Assembly: GCA_028282725.1 (NCBI GenBank)
Contig: JANQHF010000117.1
Coordinates: forward strand, 1-64,000
Source: Saprospiraceae bacterium
GTDB taxonomy: Bacteria > Bacteroidota > Bacteroidia > Chitinophagales > Saprospiraceae
Direction of reading: 5' to 3'
DNA length: 64,000 nucleotides
How positions within the stretch are numbered: position 1 is the stretch's first letter; each line of letters begins with the position of its first letter. A model generated the notes under the pieces. That model was given only the letters and a program-made list of their open reading frames with translations, was not told where the DNA came from and made no database searches. A program made the translations under genes and the position numbers. Positions 1 to 7,554 of this stretch are shown piece after piece.

Positions 1-117
1 CTCATTTGTAAAAAATTGCGCCTTCCTCGTAGACTCAGATAGAGTATCAGTATCTCTACCACGAATCGCCTTCGCGCTTTATTCAAGTGCGTCATTTTAA
101 TTTATTATTGTCTTTAT

Positions 118-212
118 CAGGCTTCGGCCTGCCGTAAATGCGTCTTGTGTAATCAATGGGTCAAGCTTTGATTACAGGTTGGATGCAACTTGTCTCCAAC
201 CTACGCATTTAC
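118..212. other. Folded element: UUCG hairpin followed by a three-way junction
   Basis: Four stems can be read directly. CAGGC/GCCTG (118-122 with 127-131) closes a TTCG tetraloop. GTAAATGCGT (134-143) pairs perfectly with ACGCATTTAC (203-212). Inside that outer stem, TGTAATCAA (148-156) pairs with TTGATTACA (168-176), and GTTGGA (178-183) pairs with TCCAAC (195-200). The inner hairpins both have 11-base loops. A weaker hairpin TAGAG/CTCTA (40-44 with 54-58) precedes them. The element runs into the first codons of the short recombinase. It could be a structured RNA, a folded recombination substrate or the end of a mobile element; I recognise no known family. Confidence 0.6.
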
Positions 213-786
213 TCCCTCTTATCCCCTATTTTCTAGCGAACCATTGTATAATTGTAAATTCCAATTGACAGAAAAGGAGAGGGAGTACCTTGACGTATGG
301 TGGTTCAGTTTTTACATGTTCGGTGTAAACCTCACAGACATTGCCAAACTTAGAAAACAGGATATCAGAGGTGATCGCTGGTTTTATGAAAGGTCCAAGA
401 CGGGGAGAGGTCTTAAAAAAGGGAAGCCCATACTACCAGAAGCGAGAGCCATATTAGAGAGAATTGATACTGGAGGCAAATATGTCTTCCCAATTATCAC
501 ACCTGAATACGACAAAGATGCGCTCACAGTAGCAAATAGAATCAGGTACTATGGCTCCAATACACGAAAAGCATTTTATAAAATCTCCAAGAGGATTGAC
601 CTTCAGGGCTACTTTACTTTTTACTCGGCCGGACATAGTAGCGCGACTCTTGCTCTCAATGAGGGGGCGGACAGGAATACTGTGAGTCACCTCTTAGATC
701 ATGAGAACTTTAGTACAATTGATAATTACGCAGGGAGAGCAGACGACCAGAAGGTTTTGAAAGCAATGGAAATGTTGAGGGTTTAG
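190..786 (+). CDS. Tyrosine recombinase catalytic domain, truncated and probably inactive
   Basis: The 198 residues resemble the catalytic half of Bacteroidota phage-type integrases. The region FGVNLTDIAKLRKQDI matches the first arginine box, and the C-terminus has the LLDHENFSTIDNYAG segment with the late His and the nucleophile Tyr. The N-terminal DNA-binding domain is absent, since an in-frame stop lies at 169-171, and the start is a weak TTG. In the second box the usual A-R-H reads A-G-H, so a catalytic arginine is replaced by glycine. I infer a remnant of an integrase. A short stand-alone recombinase is the alternative but is disfavoured by the lost residue. Confidence 0.7.
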   Translation: MSPTYAFTPSYPLFSSEPLYNCKFQLTEKEREYLDVWWFSFYMFGVNLTDIAKLRKQDIRGDRWFYERSKTGRGLKKGKPILPEARAILERIDTGGKYVFPIITPEYDKDALTVANRIRYYGSNTRKAFYKISKRIDLQGYFTFYSAGHSSATLALNEGADRNTVSHLLDHENFSTIDNYAGRADDQKVLKAMEMLRV

Positions 787-925
787 CTTGCAATTCATCT
801 CCAAAATTATGTACTCTATTTTCGGTATTTTTTGTTTCCAAGATCATATAAATCGGAATAGATTTTGCTCAATAAATCATTTAAGGAACAATGTCTTATC
901 TTAGATCAGATCAAATCCACTCAAG

Positions 926-2239
926 ATGAGAACTCTATTTTGTCTAATGTTCGTCTTTCTGTGGCTTGGTGGTTATACACAACCTAAAAGCTCTATCCTC
1001 GATAAATACAACCCAAATATACCGCAACCAGCATCATTGGGAGATTACAGTGACATAGTCACTATGGGTAGCCCTTTCATTAACAGATATCCAACGACAA
1101 CTAACCCATATAGTGATAGGATTCGTGCGCAGAATGAGCAAATGACAAGAGACTATGAGCGATACATGAGGGAACGACAAGAGGCACACTTCCGAAATGA
1201 AAGAATGATCGATGAAGCTCTGGCCAGTATGGAAGAAACGAATAGACGATTGGTCAGAAAAGAAGGGTATGAAAACTACCTCAGTACATGGAATGAAGTT
1301 GTAGGAATGATTAACACCCAATCCTACAACTTAAAAGATGCAGTCTACAAGATCGAGTCGTTTTATAATCCAAGCTACATGAGCTATGAGGAGTATACAC
1401 GATTTATAGATGATGCGGTGGTTACGATCAATAATGCCATAGAGCGAGAAGGATATAACTGTGACGATGACATGGCCAAAAAGATGATGCTCCATAGATT
1501 CATGACAGGAGTTATCGAGTGGCAAGACGAGCAAGGTAATCACATGCGGACAAGACCGATGCTTTATGATTTTGATGATCCACTTGGTAATAAACAAACA
1601 GAAAATCTTTTTGTATTAAAGCTCATAAAAACTAACAAAGGACAGTGTACGTCTTTGCCCTTGTTCTATCTCATTATGGCAGAGGAATTAGGATTTGACG
1701 CTTATCTGTCATTCTCTCCTAACCATTCATTTATCAAACTTCAAGACGATAAAGGAGAGTGGCATAATCTCGAATTGACAAACGGACACTACACAAACGA
1801 TCACTTTCATATGCACTCAGGATATGTAAGTGCTGAGGCTATACGACAAGGAATATTTTTGAAACCAGTGGACACAGAAGGTGTGTTACTTCAACAGCTT
1901 AATACCCTCAATTCGTTATACTTAAAGAAGTTTGGTTACGACCTGAGATTAAAGGCGAACATTGATCAACTGGTAAAGACGAACCCTACCAATATTACCG
2001 GATGGCTAATGTTGTCTAATATGCTAACGCATCATCTCATGTATAGAGTTGATCGATACGGCATTCAGAATGATGAAGAATTTAATCAACATGAAGATTT
2101 AGTACAACTGGGTACTTGGAGAATGCAGGGGTACGAAACCATTGACAATTTGGGTTATAGTTCTATGAGCCTTGAAAATTATATCGATTGGTTAAAGTCC
2201 TTTAACGATTCCCACAAAAAAGAAATATTGAAACCATGA
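926..2239 (+). CDS. Secreted transglutaminase-like cysteine protein, paired with mini-Rhs toxin
   Basis: A Sec signal peptide ends near residue 19 (Gly-Gly-Tyr-Thr-Gln), and a charged helical region rich in Glu and Arg follows. The core at about residues 205-300 has the order Cys (KGQCTSLP, about 240), His (PNHSFIK, about 265) and a W-N-L-E-L segment. That is the Cys-His-Asp/Asn layout of transglutaminase-like or SirB1-like proteins. A YDFDDPLGN motif before the Cys is shared with the paralogue at 3616. The stop overlaps the next start as ATGA, which points to translational coupling with the Rhs-type toxin. The protein may process, cross-link or release that toxin outside the cytoplasm; this role is inferred from context only. 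Confidence 0.7.
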   Translation: MRTLFCLMFVFLWLGGYTQPKSSILDKYNPNIPQPASLGDYSDIVTMGSPFINRYPTTTNPYSDRIRAQNEQMTRDYERYMRERQEAHFRNERMIDEALASMEETNRRLVRKEGYENYLSTWNEVVGMINTQSYNLKDAVYKIESFYNPSYMSYEEYTRFIDDAVVTINNAIEREGYNCDDDMAKKMMLHRFMTGVIEWQDEQGNHMRTRPMLYDFDDPLGNKQTENLFVLKLIKTNKGQCTSLPLFYLIMAEELGFDAYLSFSPNHSFIKLQDDKGEWHNLELTNGHYTNDHFHMHSGYVSAEAIRQGIFLKPVDTEGVLLQQLNTLNSLYLKKFGYDLRLKANIDQLVKTNPTNITGWLMLSNMLTHHLMYRVDRYGIQNDEEFNQHEDLVQLGTWRMQGYETIDNLGYSSMSLENYIDWLKSFNDSHKKEILKP

Positions 2240-3195
2240 GACAATGTTTAATTACATTTTTTGCCTTTCTCTTGTGTGCTTTTCTGTATGGCCAGAAAAC
2301 ACCTAATCCATATGAATCTCTTGGGATAGAGGTTGAAGTATTGACCCTAAGCAAAGGCAAGTATCAAGAGTTTCACGACCTCGATAGCATACAGCAAATC
2401 GGTACAGTACTAATAAATCTGAACACCAATGAGGTAGTTGGTATCATTAGCCATGACACCATACCGGAAGAATACTATATGCCCAAGCTCTCATCGAGTC
2501 GGTGGATTTCTCCCGATCCGTTGGCGGAGGAGATGGCCAGTTACAGCCCTTACGCATATGGATTTAATAATCCGATAAAATATGTTGATCCCACTGGCCT
2601 AATGCCTGAAGATGCTCAAAGTAACTGTCCACCTGATTGTCCTAACCCAACGGATATTTGGGGACAGATCACAACAGCATTGAGCGAGTTTTGGCAGAAT
2701 TTAGGGTTTAATCAAGATGACACACCCAGCGCATCTGAAACGATGGCTTTTGTTGAGGAAACAGGTGATGATTTGCAGACGATAGTAGATGTACAAACGG
2801 CTCTCATACCTGGAGGGTCACTTCTAAACCCTGGTGCAGGCGATGGAGAAAAAGTCTTAGATGTTGCATTAAGTGCAATCCCTGGAATGGGATTGGTTGA
2901 TGATGCTGGAAAGGCAGTAGTTAAAACAGCGAATAATCTTGAAGTATCAAAATTTTCAATCCATGCTGTTAATAGAGCCATTGATCGAGGAGTAAAGCCT
3001 GGCGCAATTTTAGACGCATTAAAGAACCCTCTAAAGGTCGGTGATGTTATTACAGATGACTTGGGTAGACAAAGCCAAAGATTTATAGGGCAAAAAGCAG
3101 AAGTTGTTATAAACCCAAATACTGGAGTGGTTGTAACCTTAAACCCCACGTCAATCAAGAAAGCCCAAAGATTACTTAAACAACAAAACAAGTAA
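2236..3195 (+). CDS. Secreted mini-Rhs protein with C-terminal toxin domain
   Basis: A signal peptide (residues 1-19) precedes a roughly 70-residue stub. An Rhs-associated core follows at about 88-120, with RWISPDPLAEE, YAYGFNNPIKYVDP and TG motifs. A Gly/Ala-rich linker (about 180-235) resembles a pre-toxin region. The last 80 residues (FSIHAVNRAIDRG, then DLGRQSQRFIGQKAEVV and NPNTGVVVTLNP) resemble small RNase toxins of the BECR/DUF4258-like group: His and Arg early, GR and an NP-TG strand late. The protein is far shorter than normal Rhs proteins, which have thousands of residues, so there is no shell to enclose the toxin. Its stop overlaps the next ATG by one base, as expected for a toxin-immunity pair. 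The exact toxin activity is not established. Confidence 0.75.
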   Translation: MRQCLITFFAFLLCAFLYGQKTPNPYESLGIEVEVLTLSKGKYQEFHDLDSIQQIGTVLINLNTNEVVGIISHDTIPEEYYMPKLSSSRWISPDPLAEEMASYSPYAYGFNNPIKYVDPTGLMPEDAQSNCPPDCPNPTDIWGQITTALSEFWQNLGFNQDDTPSASETMAFVEETGDDLQTIVDVQTALIPGGSLLNPGAGDGEKVLDVALSAIPGMGLVDDAGKAVVKTANNLEVSKFSIHAVNRAIDRGVKPGAILDALKNPLKVGDVITDDLGRQSQRFIGQKAEVVINPNTGVVVTLNPTSIKKAQRLLKQQNK

Positions 3196-3476
3196 TGAAA
3201 GTTAGACTAACAAATAAAGAACTTCAATTCATAAATTACTTCTTATTAGAAGAAAAAGAAGAGCTATTTCAGAGGTTTAAATCAAAGCTATCTTCAAGTG
3301 ACATCTTTGTAAAAATTGATGATGAAATGGCCGATGAAATAAGAGATTGGGCAGGAGAAAAGTTACAAATCTGTGGGTTTGCTGAGAATTATGAATTGAC
3401 TAATGAAGGAGCTATTTTGGAATCTTTGATTGATAAATTTCATGTCGATTCTATAGCGGACAGCAATGAGGTTTAA
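3195..3476 (+). CDS. Putative immunity protein for the mini-Rhs toxin
   Basis: This small acidic 93-residue protein has no signal peptide, so it should be cytoplasmic. It begins on the last base of the toxin stop codon (TAATG). The C-terminal part (GFAENYELTNEGAILESLIDKF) resembles the tail of short immunity proteins seen beside DUF4258-like toxins. Position, size and overlap support the call more than sequence does. It would protect the producer by binding the C-terminal toxin domain of the upstream protein. I do not recognise a named family. Confidence 0.6.
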   Translation: MKVRLTNKELQFINYFLLEEKEELFQRFKSKLSSSDIFVKIDDEMADEIRDWAGEKLQICGFAENYELTNEGAILESLIDKFHVDSIADSNEV

Positions 3477-3615
3477 AAATCATACTTGTCGGATGATAGA
3501 GGTTCTTTGTCAAATAGATTCACTCGCTACATCTGATGTTAATGATTAATGGAAGAATATTGTTTTGTTGTATTCACTCTAAAAAGTACACCTACATATC
3601 CGAAGCAATTACCAG

Positions 3616-4692
3616 ATGAGAATACTTAAAACACTGTGCTTTTTATTCTTTTATACCTTACTTCTCGCCCAAAATGATGACAGTTACGATGGGGCGTTTC
3701 AAAGCATAAAGTACCAATTAGAGAACTTAAATAGCGAGTCATTTAAGAAAGCTGTATTTGCTGTAGAAAATGCTTTTCTCGATAACCAGGCTGACTACGA
3801 AAAATACAATAATTACATCGAGCTATTAAGTTTACTGGCCATAGAAATCAAAAAGGCAAACACTTTGGCCGAAACGTACGAAAAGAAGTATTATGATAGA
3901 GATAATGTAGAAAAAAGTGCTGCCATTTACCACGTAATGAAAGACAGTACGCCGATTGTTGGTGATGATGGAATTTTCTATTACACACCGATGGAATATG
4001 ATTTCGATGATATGTTTGGGGACAATGATTGGTCGAAAATGTTTGTCACAAAACTACTGGCTACCCATAAAGGAAACTGCCATTCTTTGCCTTACCTATT
4101 TAAGATTCTTGCCAACGAAATAGAAATAGAAAAACTGCACCTTGCAGTTGCGCCAAACCATGTCTATGTGAAACATCACAGCCAAAAGTATGGATGGTAT
4201 AATATTGAGCTAACGAGCGGTTATTTCCCTACCGATGCCTGGCTTATGGCTTCGGGTTACGTTACTATGGATGCTATCCGAAGTGGTATTTTTTTGAAAG
4301 CTCTGAACGAGACAGAAAGTGTAGCCCTTACATTGATAGATTTAGCTCAGGGATATGACAAGCGTTTTCCTGACAATGACGGATCATTCATTGTTCAGTG
4401 CGCAGATTTAGCATTACAATATTTCCCTGATTGTATCAGTGCAATGTTACTTAAAGCTGAACTCAAGAAAAGTCAATTACAGGATCGAGCAGACGCAAAA
4501 GGTCTCGACGATCTGATGATGGCCAAAGATGATCTCGACCTAAAAGATGACTTCTTGGCGATGCAATCGTCGTTTGTTGAAATAATGAAATTGGGTTATC
4601 GGCAGATGCCAAAGCAGATGTATGTAAATTGGCTACTGGAGGTAGTCGAAGAACGGGAGAAATACGAAAATAAGAAAATTAGGGGCTACTAA
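3616..4692 (+). CDS. Secreted transglutaminase-like protein, second paralogue
   Basis: A signal peptide (MRILKTLCFLFFYTLLLAQ) precedes a protein clearly related to the one at 926-2239. Shared features are the EYDFDDMFGD motif, the catalytic-type Cys (KGNCHSLPYLF, about residue 155), the His (PNHVYVK, about 180), and the later YNIELTSGYFPTDAW and SGYVTMDAIRSGIFLKAL blocks. It lacks the long Glu/Arg-rich N-terminal region of the first copy and is about 80 residues shorter. It lies 139 bases after the immunity gene, and no Rhs-type gene follows it. It may have lost its toxin partner, or it may act on the same one. Confidence 0.68.
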   Translation: MRILKTLCFLFFYTLLLAQNDDSYDGAFQSIKYQLENLNSESFKKAVFAVENAFLDNQADYEKYNNYIELLSLLAIEIKKANTLAETYEKKYYDRDNVEKSAAIYHVMKDSTPIVGDDGIFYYTPMEYDFDDMFGDNDWSKMFVTKLLATHKGNCHSLPYLFKILANEIEIEKLHLAVAPNHVYVKHHSQKYGWYNIELTSGYFPTDAWLMASGYVTMDAIRSGIFLKALNETESVALTLIDLAQGYDKRFPDNDGSFIVQCADLALQYFPDCISAMLLKAELKKSQLQDRADAKGLDDLMMAKDDLDLKDDFLAMQSSFVEIMKLGYRQMPKQMYVNWLLEVVEEREKYENKKIRGY

Positions 4693-4894
4693 GGAAGTTT
4701 TCTGAAGCTGAGTTCTTTATTGTCCATCTAAGGGATTTACATGACACTATATTTTATGTCTTCCCTTCTGAAGTACAGCAATTGCCTCCAAGAAAATATA
4801 TCATTAAACTTGGAGAATGGGAAAACGCGAAGTACACAAACAAATGGATATTTCGATATTCCAAATGTTTAGTAAAACCCTTTGTGCTAATAAT
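4693..4894. other. Gap with an unassigned open-frame remnant before an IS end
   Basis: A coherent-looking plus-strand reading frame without a start codon runs from about 4687 into the IS-like end. It reads, for example, RKYIIKLGEWENAKYTNKW. It is out of frame with the preceding transglutaminase-like gene. It may be the tail of a lost gene cut by the IS insertion. I do not recognise it, and chance cannot be excluded. Confidence 0.25.
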
Positions 4895-5035
4895 TGTACA
4901 ATCCGGTCCAACTGACCCCGCTGTTCCGACTTGGTTTGACCCCCACAATCCGGAGTATTGACCCCTCTATTTGAGGATAAATGTTAATAACATTCCGGGA
5001 TACTGACCACCCTTCCGGGCCAAAATGATCACTGT
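4895..5035. mobile_element. Solo terminal region of an IS21-like element
   Basis: Starting with TGTACAATCCGG at 4895, the unit TCCGG followed by TGACCCC is repeated imperfectly at about 4902, 4925, 4949, 4994 and 5014. Multiple short terminal repeats of this kind are typical of IS21-family ends, and Bacteroidota IS21 copies carry similar TCCGG/TGACCCC repeats. No istA or istB gene is present, so this is a leftover end or the scar of a deletion. Confidence 0.5.
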
Positions 5036-5105
5036 CCATATCGTTTTAACCTATGCCATTCATAAAAAAAGCTCATAAATCATTGATTTACAGGCTTTTG
5101 TGAAG

Positions 5106-5179
5106 TAGCGTGAGGCGGGCTTGAACCGCCGACCTCAGGATTATGAATCCTGCGCTCTAACCAGCTGAGCTACCACGCC
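5106..5179 (-). tRNA. tRNA-Met(CAT)
   Basis: On the minus strand the acceptor arms GGCGTGG and TCACGCT pair with two G-U pairs. The D arm carries TAGCTCAG, and the anticodon stem CAGGA/TCCTG closes the loop TTCATAA with anticodon CAT. The T arm is GGCGG-TTCAAGC-CCGCC. CCA is not encoded. The regular first pair argues against the initiator; elongator Met or the lysidine-modified Ile tRNA cannot be told apart here. Confidence 0.93.
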
Positions 5180-5241
5180 GGAACAGGTGTGTTGTGTGAG
5201 GAAGAGTTGGTTTGGGTGTGTGTATGCTTTAAAACGGACCG

Positions 5242-5272
5242 CAAATATAGTCCACACATCCACTCTCCACAA
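5242..5272 (-). promoter_or_regulatory. Bacteroidota promoter of tRNA-Met
   Basis: On the minus strand a perfect -7 box TATATTTG (5249-5242) follows a TTG -33 element (5272-5270) with a 20-base spacer. This matches the consensus TTG-N19-21-TAnnTTTG and lies about 60 bases upstream of the tRNA. Confidence 0.75.
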
Positions 5273-5316
5273 CCTTTTTTTGCTGATACGATATTCGTTA
5301 CAGCGAGGTTGATCGA

Positions 5317-5658
5317 TCAAGAAATCAATCGAATTGTGGTCCACCCCTCAGCGCCCGTCATAATCACAGGCGCACCCCCGGATGAAACCTCCAAGGCATG
5401 GGCAGCAACTTCCGGCATTGCCTGGGAGGCACTATGTCGCCCAGGAGTGCTTCTGCAGATTCAAAAGGCATGGTAAAGCATTTGATAATACAGAGCATTC
5501 CCGTCAGGTCCATCCGTGAATTTTATTACACTATAAGGCCGCTCCGCCTCAGGGATTCCGGTTTTTTCATGCAATATCTTCAGATGGTCGGCATAGTCTT
5601 TTTCAAGTTGATCTTTATCAGTTGGTTGCGGGTATAGTACAACTAGCTTCGGTATTAC
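5317..5658 (-). pseudogene. EthD-like protein, frameshifted pseudogene
   Basis: Read on the minus strand, three pieces in different frames form one EthD-like protein. The first is KLVVLYPQPTDKDQLEKDY through RPYSVIKFTDGPDG and YYQMLYH. A frameshift leads to MPFESAEALLG. A second frameshift near the GGCGACATAG stretch leads to QAMPEVAAHALEVSSGGAP and a TGA at 5319-5317. No start codon precedes the first piece. EthD-domain proteins are small dimeric alpha-beta barrels of about 100 residues, so the remnant is nearly full length. No intact copy is in the window. Confidence 0.72.
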
Positions 5659-5772
5659 ATTAAGCTGGATTAAACAATCCTTCTCAAGATAAAGAAATCA
5701 ACGTGCACAGAGGATTTCGAACTTTTTAATGATTTATAAGTTCCTTTATCGTACCATTCCTAACTTGGAGTC

Positions 5773-6555
5773 ATGAATCCGATCATCTTAGGACTCATTG
5801 TCGTCCTTGCCATGAATCTGTTGATTTACCCTATCGCATTCAAGCTTCAAACAGATAAATTGACAGATATCACCTACTCTTTGAGTTTTGCTACTTTGGC
5901 GATATTTGGTCTTGTATATGCCAACGGGACAAACAGTATTCCCAAGATAATTTTATCCGCCCTTGTCATTCTCTGGGCAATCAGGCTGGGAGCATTTCTC
6001 TTGTATCGAGTGTCTAAATTGGGAAAAGATGATCGCTTTGATCAAATCAGAACAAATCCCGTCCGATTCCTTAGATTCTTCCTGATCCAGGCAATTGGGG
6101 CATGGATCATTGCCGTTCCATTTTTATACAGGCTACTTGAAAACCCCGGCACAAATACGAGTTGGGACTCTATTCTGACCATTGAATGGATAGGGTGGGG
6201 CTTCGCCCTGATAGGCCTGATCGTGGAAACGGTGGCCGATCAGCAAAAATCAAATTTTAAAAATCAACCCAATAATTCGAGCAAATTATTCACGGAAGGA
6301 CTATATGACATCGTTCGATATCCCAATTACACGGGAGAGATCTTATTCTGGACAGGTATTTTTATTGCCAGTATGCCGGCTATTTATAGCCTGAGATGGC
6401 TTGCTGTTTCAAGTCCGTTGATCATCGTTTTTCTATTGGTCAAAGTCACCGGAATTCCTCCTATTGAGCGATCGAGGAAAAAGAAACTGGGAGATGATCC
6501 GGAATATCAGGAATATGTGAAGAATACGAAGTTGTTGGTGCCAGGTGTGTACTAA
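5773..6555 (+). CDS. DUF1295 / steroid-5-alpha-reductase-like membrane protein
   Basis: The 260-residue protein has about seven hydrophobic segments. The C-terminal signature SKLFTEGLYDIVRYPNYTGE is characteristic of DUF1295 and isoprenylcysteine methyltransferase-like membrane enzymes. Family members use NAD(P)H or SAM on lipid or sterol-like substrates; the substrate here cannot be read from sequence. Length matches the family. The gene stands alone, with the EthD pseudogene upstream and a hairpin (6574-6601) 18 bases after the stop. Confidence 0.85.
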   Translation: MNPIILGLIVVLAMNLLIYPIAFKLQTDKLTDITYSLSFATLAIFGLVYANGTNSIPKIILSALVILWAIRLGAFLLYRVSKLGKDDRFDQIRTNPVRFLRFFLIQAIGAWIIAVPFLYRLLENPGTNTSWDSILTIEWIGWGFALIGLIVETVADQQKSNFKNQPNNSSKLFTEGLYDIVRYPNYTGEILFWTGIFIASMPAIYSLRWLAVSSPLIIVFLLVKVTGIPPIERSRKKKLGDDPEYQEYVKNTKLLVPGVY

Positions 6556-7029
6556 TGTATTTTGAATTGTATTGTTACTTTTCCATTCGTAGAAAAGTAA
6601 CCAAAATACTCGGGGAATTAATCCAACACCCGCAAGGCAGGCATCCCACAACCCACCAATTCCGCTTTGCCAGCCCTGCTTTAAGGTTACATTATCAATG
6701 TATAATCAAGTGTTAGGCCTACACATATTTGACCTCTATGGGATCAAATAGATGTAAACAACAAAAGCGCTGCTGGTTGGCATGAGAGGGGTAGCCATGC
6801 TCGCACCAGCAAAAAGTAAAGTGTCTTTAGACGAATAGAATATTTCAAATTGTACTACTTTTTTCAATATCTGATAATTTGAAAATGGTCCCTCCTTTTA
6901 CTTTTTCAGGGCATTCAGGCGAGCGATTTTTGCTCATACTTTTTTAAAAAAAGTATGAAGAATAAGATATCGATTTTGAATGATTAATTGAGAACATCGA
7001 AGCAATTAGAAATCGCAGACTTCTTCTTA
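6556..7029. other. 474-base gap with two strong inverted repeats
   Basis: No coding region is supported. GTTACTTTTC/GAAAAGTAAC (6574-6583 with 6592-6601) forms a 10-bp stem just after the DUF1295 gene. TCATACTTTTTT/AAAAAAGTATGA (6934-6958) is a near-perfect palindrome about 70 bases beyond the 3' end of the minus-strand HEAT-like gene. The second could end transcription from either side. The segment between them shows nothing I recognise. Confidence 0.5.
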
Positions 7030-7554
7030 TCAGGTTACTGATCTCAGCCTCTTCAACTCCTTCTTTCCCCTGGCTCTCCATGCAGCAGACACATTGTCCC
7101 AATTGTCCTCGATGATCGGTATGATTTCCTGGGCCAGAGAAGGATGCTTCATCGCTATGTCGGTGCATACGGTCATGGCAAAAACCCGAAATGCAACCGG
7201 ATATTTGGGATTGGAAAAGTAGTCAAAGCATTTATCATAGATCGGTCCTTCCCAATCCTCAGGGATGTCCATAAATTGCCAGGTCCTGATCGTATTTCTG
7301 ATCACGGCATCATGAACAGGGCGTTCCAAATTCTCCAACATCTGACCAATATACGGAACGAGCAATTGAGGATTAAAATCCGCAATCATCCCGACAGGCC
7401 AGGCCACCTTCTGGCAAATCACCCAATCATCGGAGAAAAAGTGACCCATCAATTCATCAATATCCACCTTGCCCTGAATGACATCCCGTGCTATGGCCTT
7501 TGCATCCGACTTGGTTTGCCCGCCGATAATCCGATCGAGGAGTTCTTTGCTCAT
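7030..7554 (-). CDS. HEAT/ARM-repeat-like protein downstream of nadE
   Basis: The 174 residues are predominantly helical, with repeats of about 35-40 residues (DDWVICQKVAWPVGMIADFNP, then PVHDAVIRNTIRTWQ, then YPVAFRVFAMTVCTDIA, then IEDNWDNVSAAWRARGKKEL) that resemble HEAT repeats. Such proteins usually act as binding scaffolds. The ATG follows the nadE stop with no gap, so the two are cotranscribed. No catalytic motif is seen. A link to NAD metabolism is suggested only by position. Confidence 0.7.
   Translation of the reverse strand: MSKELLDRIIGGQTKSDAKAIARDVIQGKVDIDELMGHFFSDDWVICQKVAWPVGMIADFNPQLLVPYIGQMLENLERPVHDAVIRNTIRTWQFMDIPEDWEGPIYDKCFDYFSNPKYPVAFRVFAMTVCTDIAMKHPSLAQEIIPIIEDNWDNVSAAWRARGKKELKRLRSVT

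Noticed and set aside
178..200. GTTGGAT and CCAAC resemble integron attC core sites
   Set aside because: The order is inverted relative to attC, the RYYYAAC site does not match, and no IntI or cassettes are present.
2712..3191. Long minus-strand frame opposite the mini-Rhs toxin
   Set aside because: It is a shadow of the toxin gene, with no recognisable protein and no start context, while the plus-strand frame has clear domains.
5189..5637. Two overlapping plus-strand frames
   Set aside because: They lie antisense to the EthD-like pseudogene, whose minus-strand pieces match a known family.
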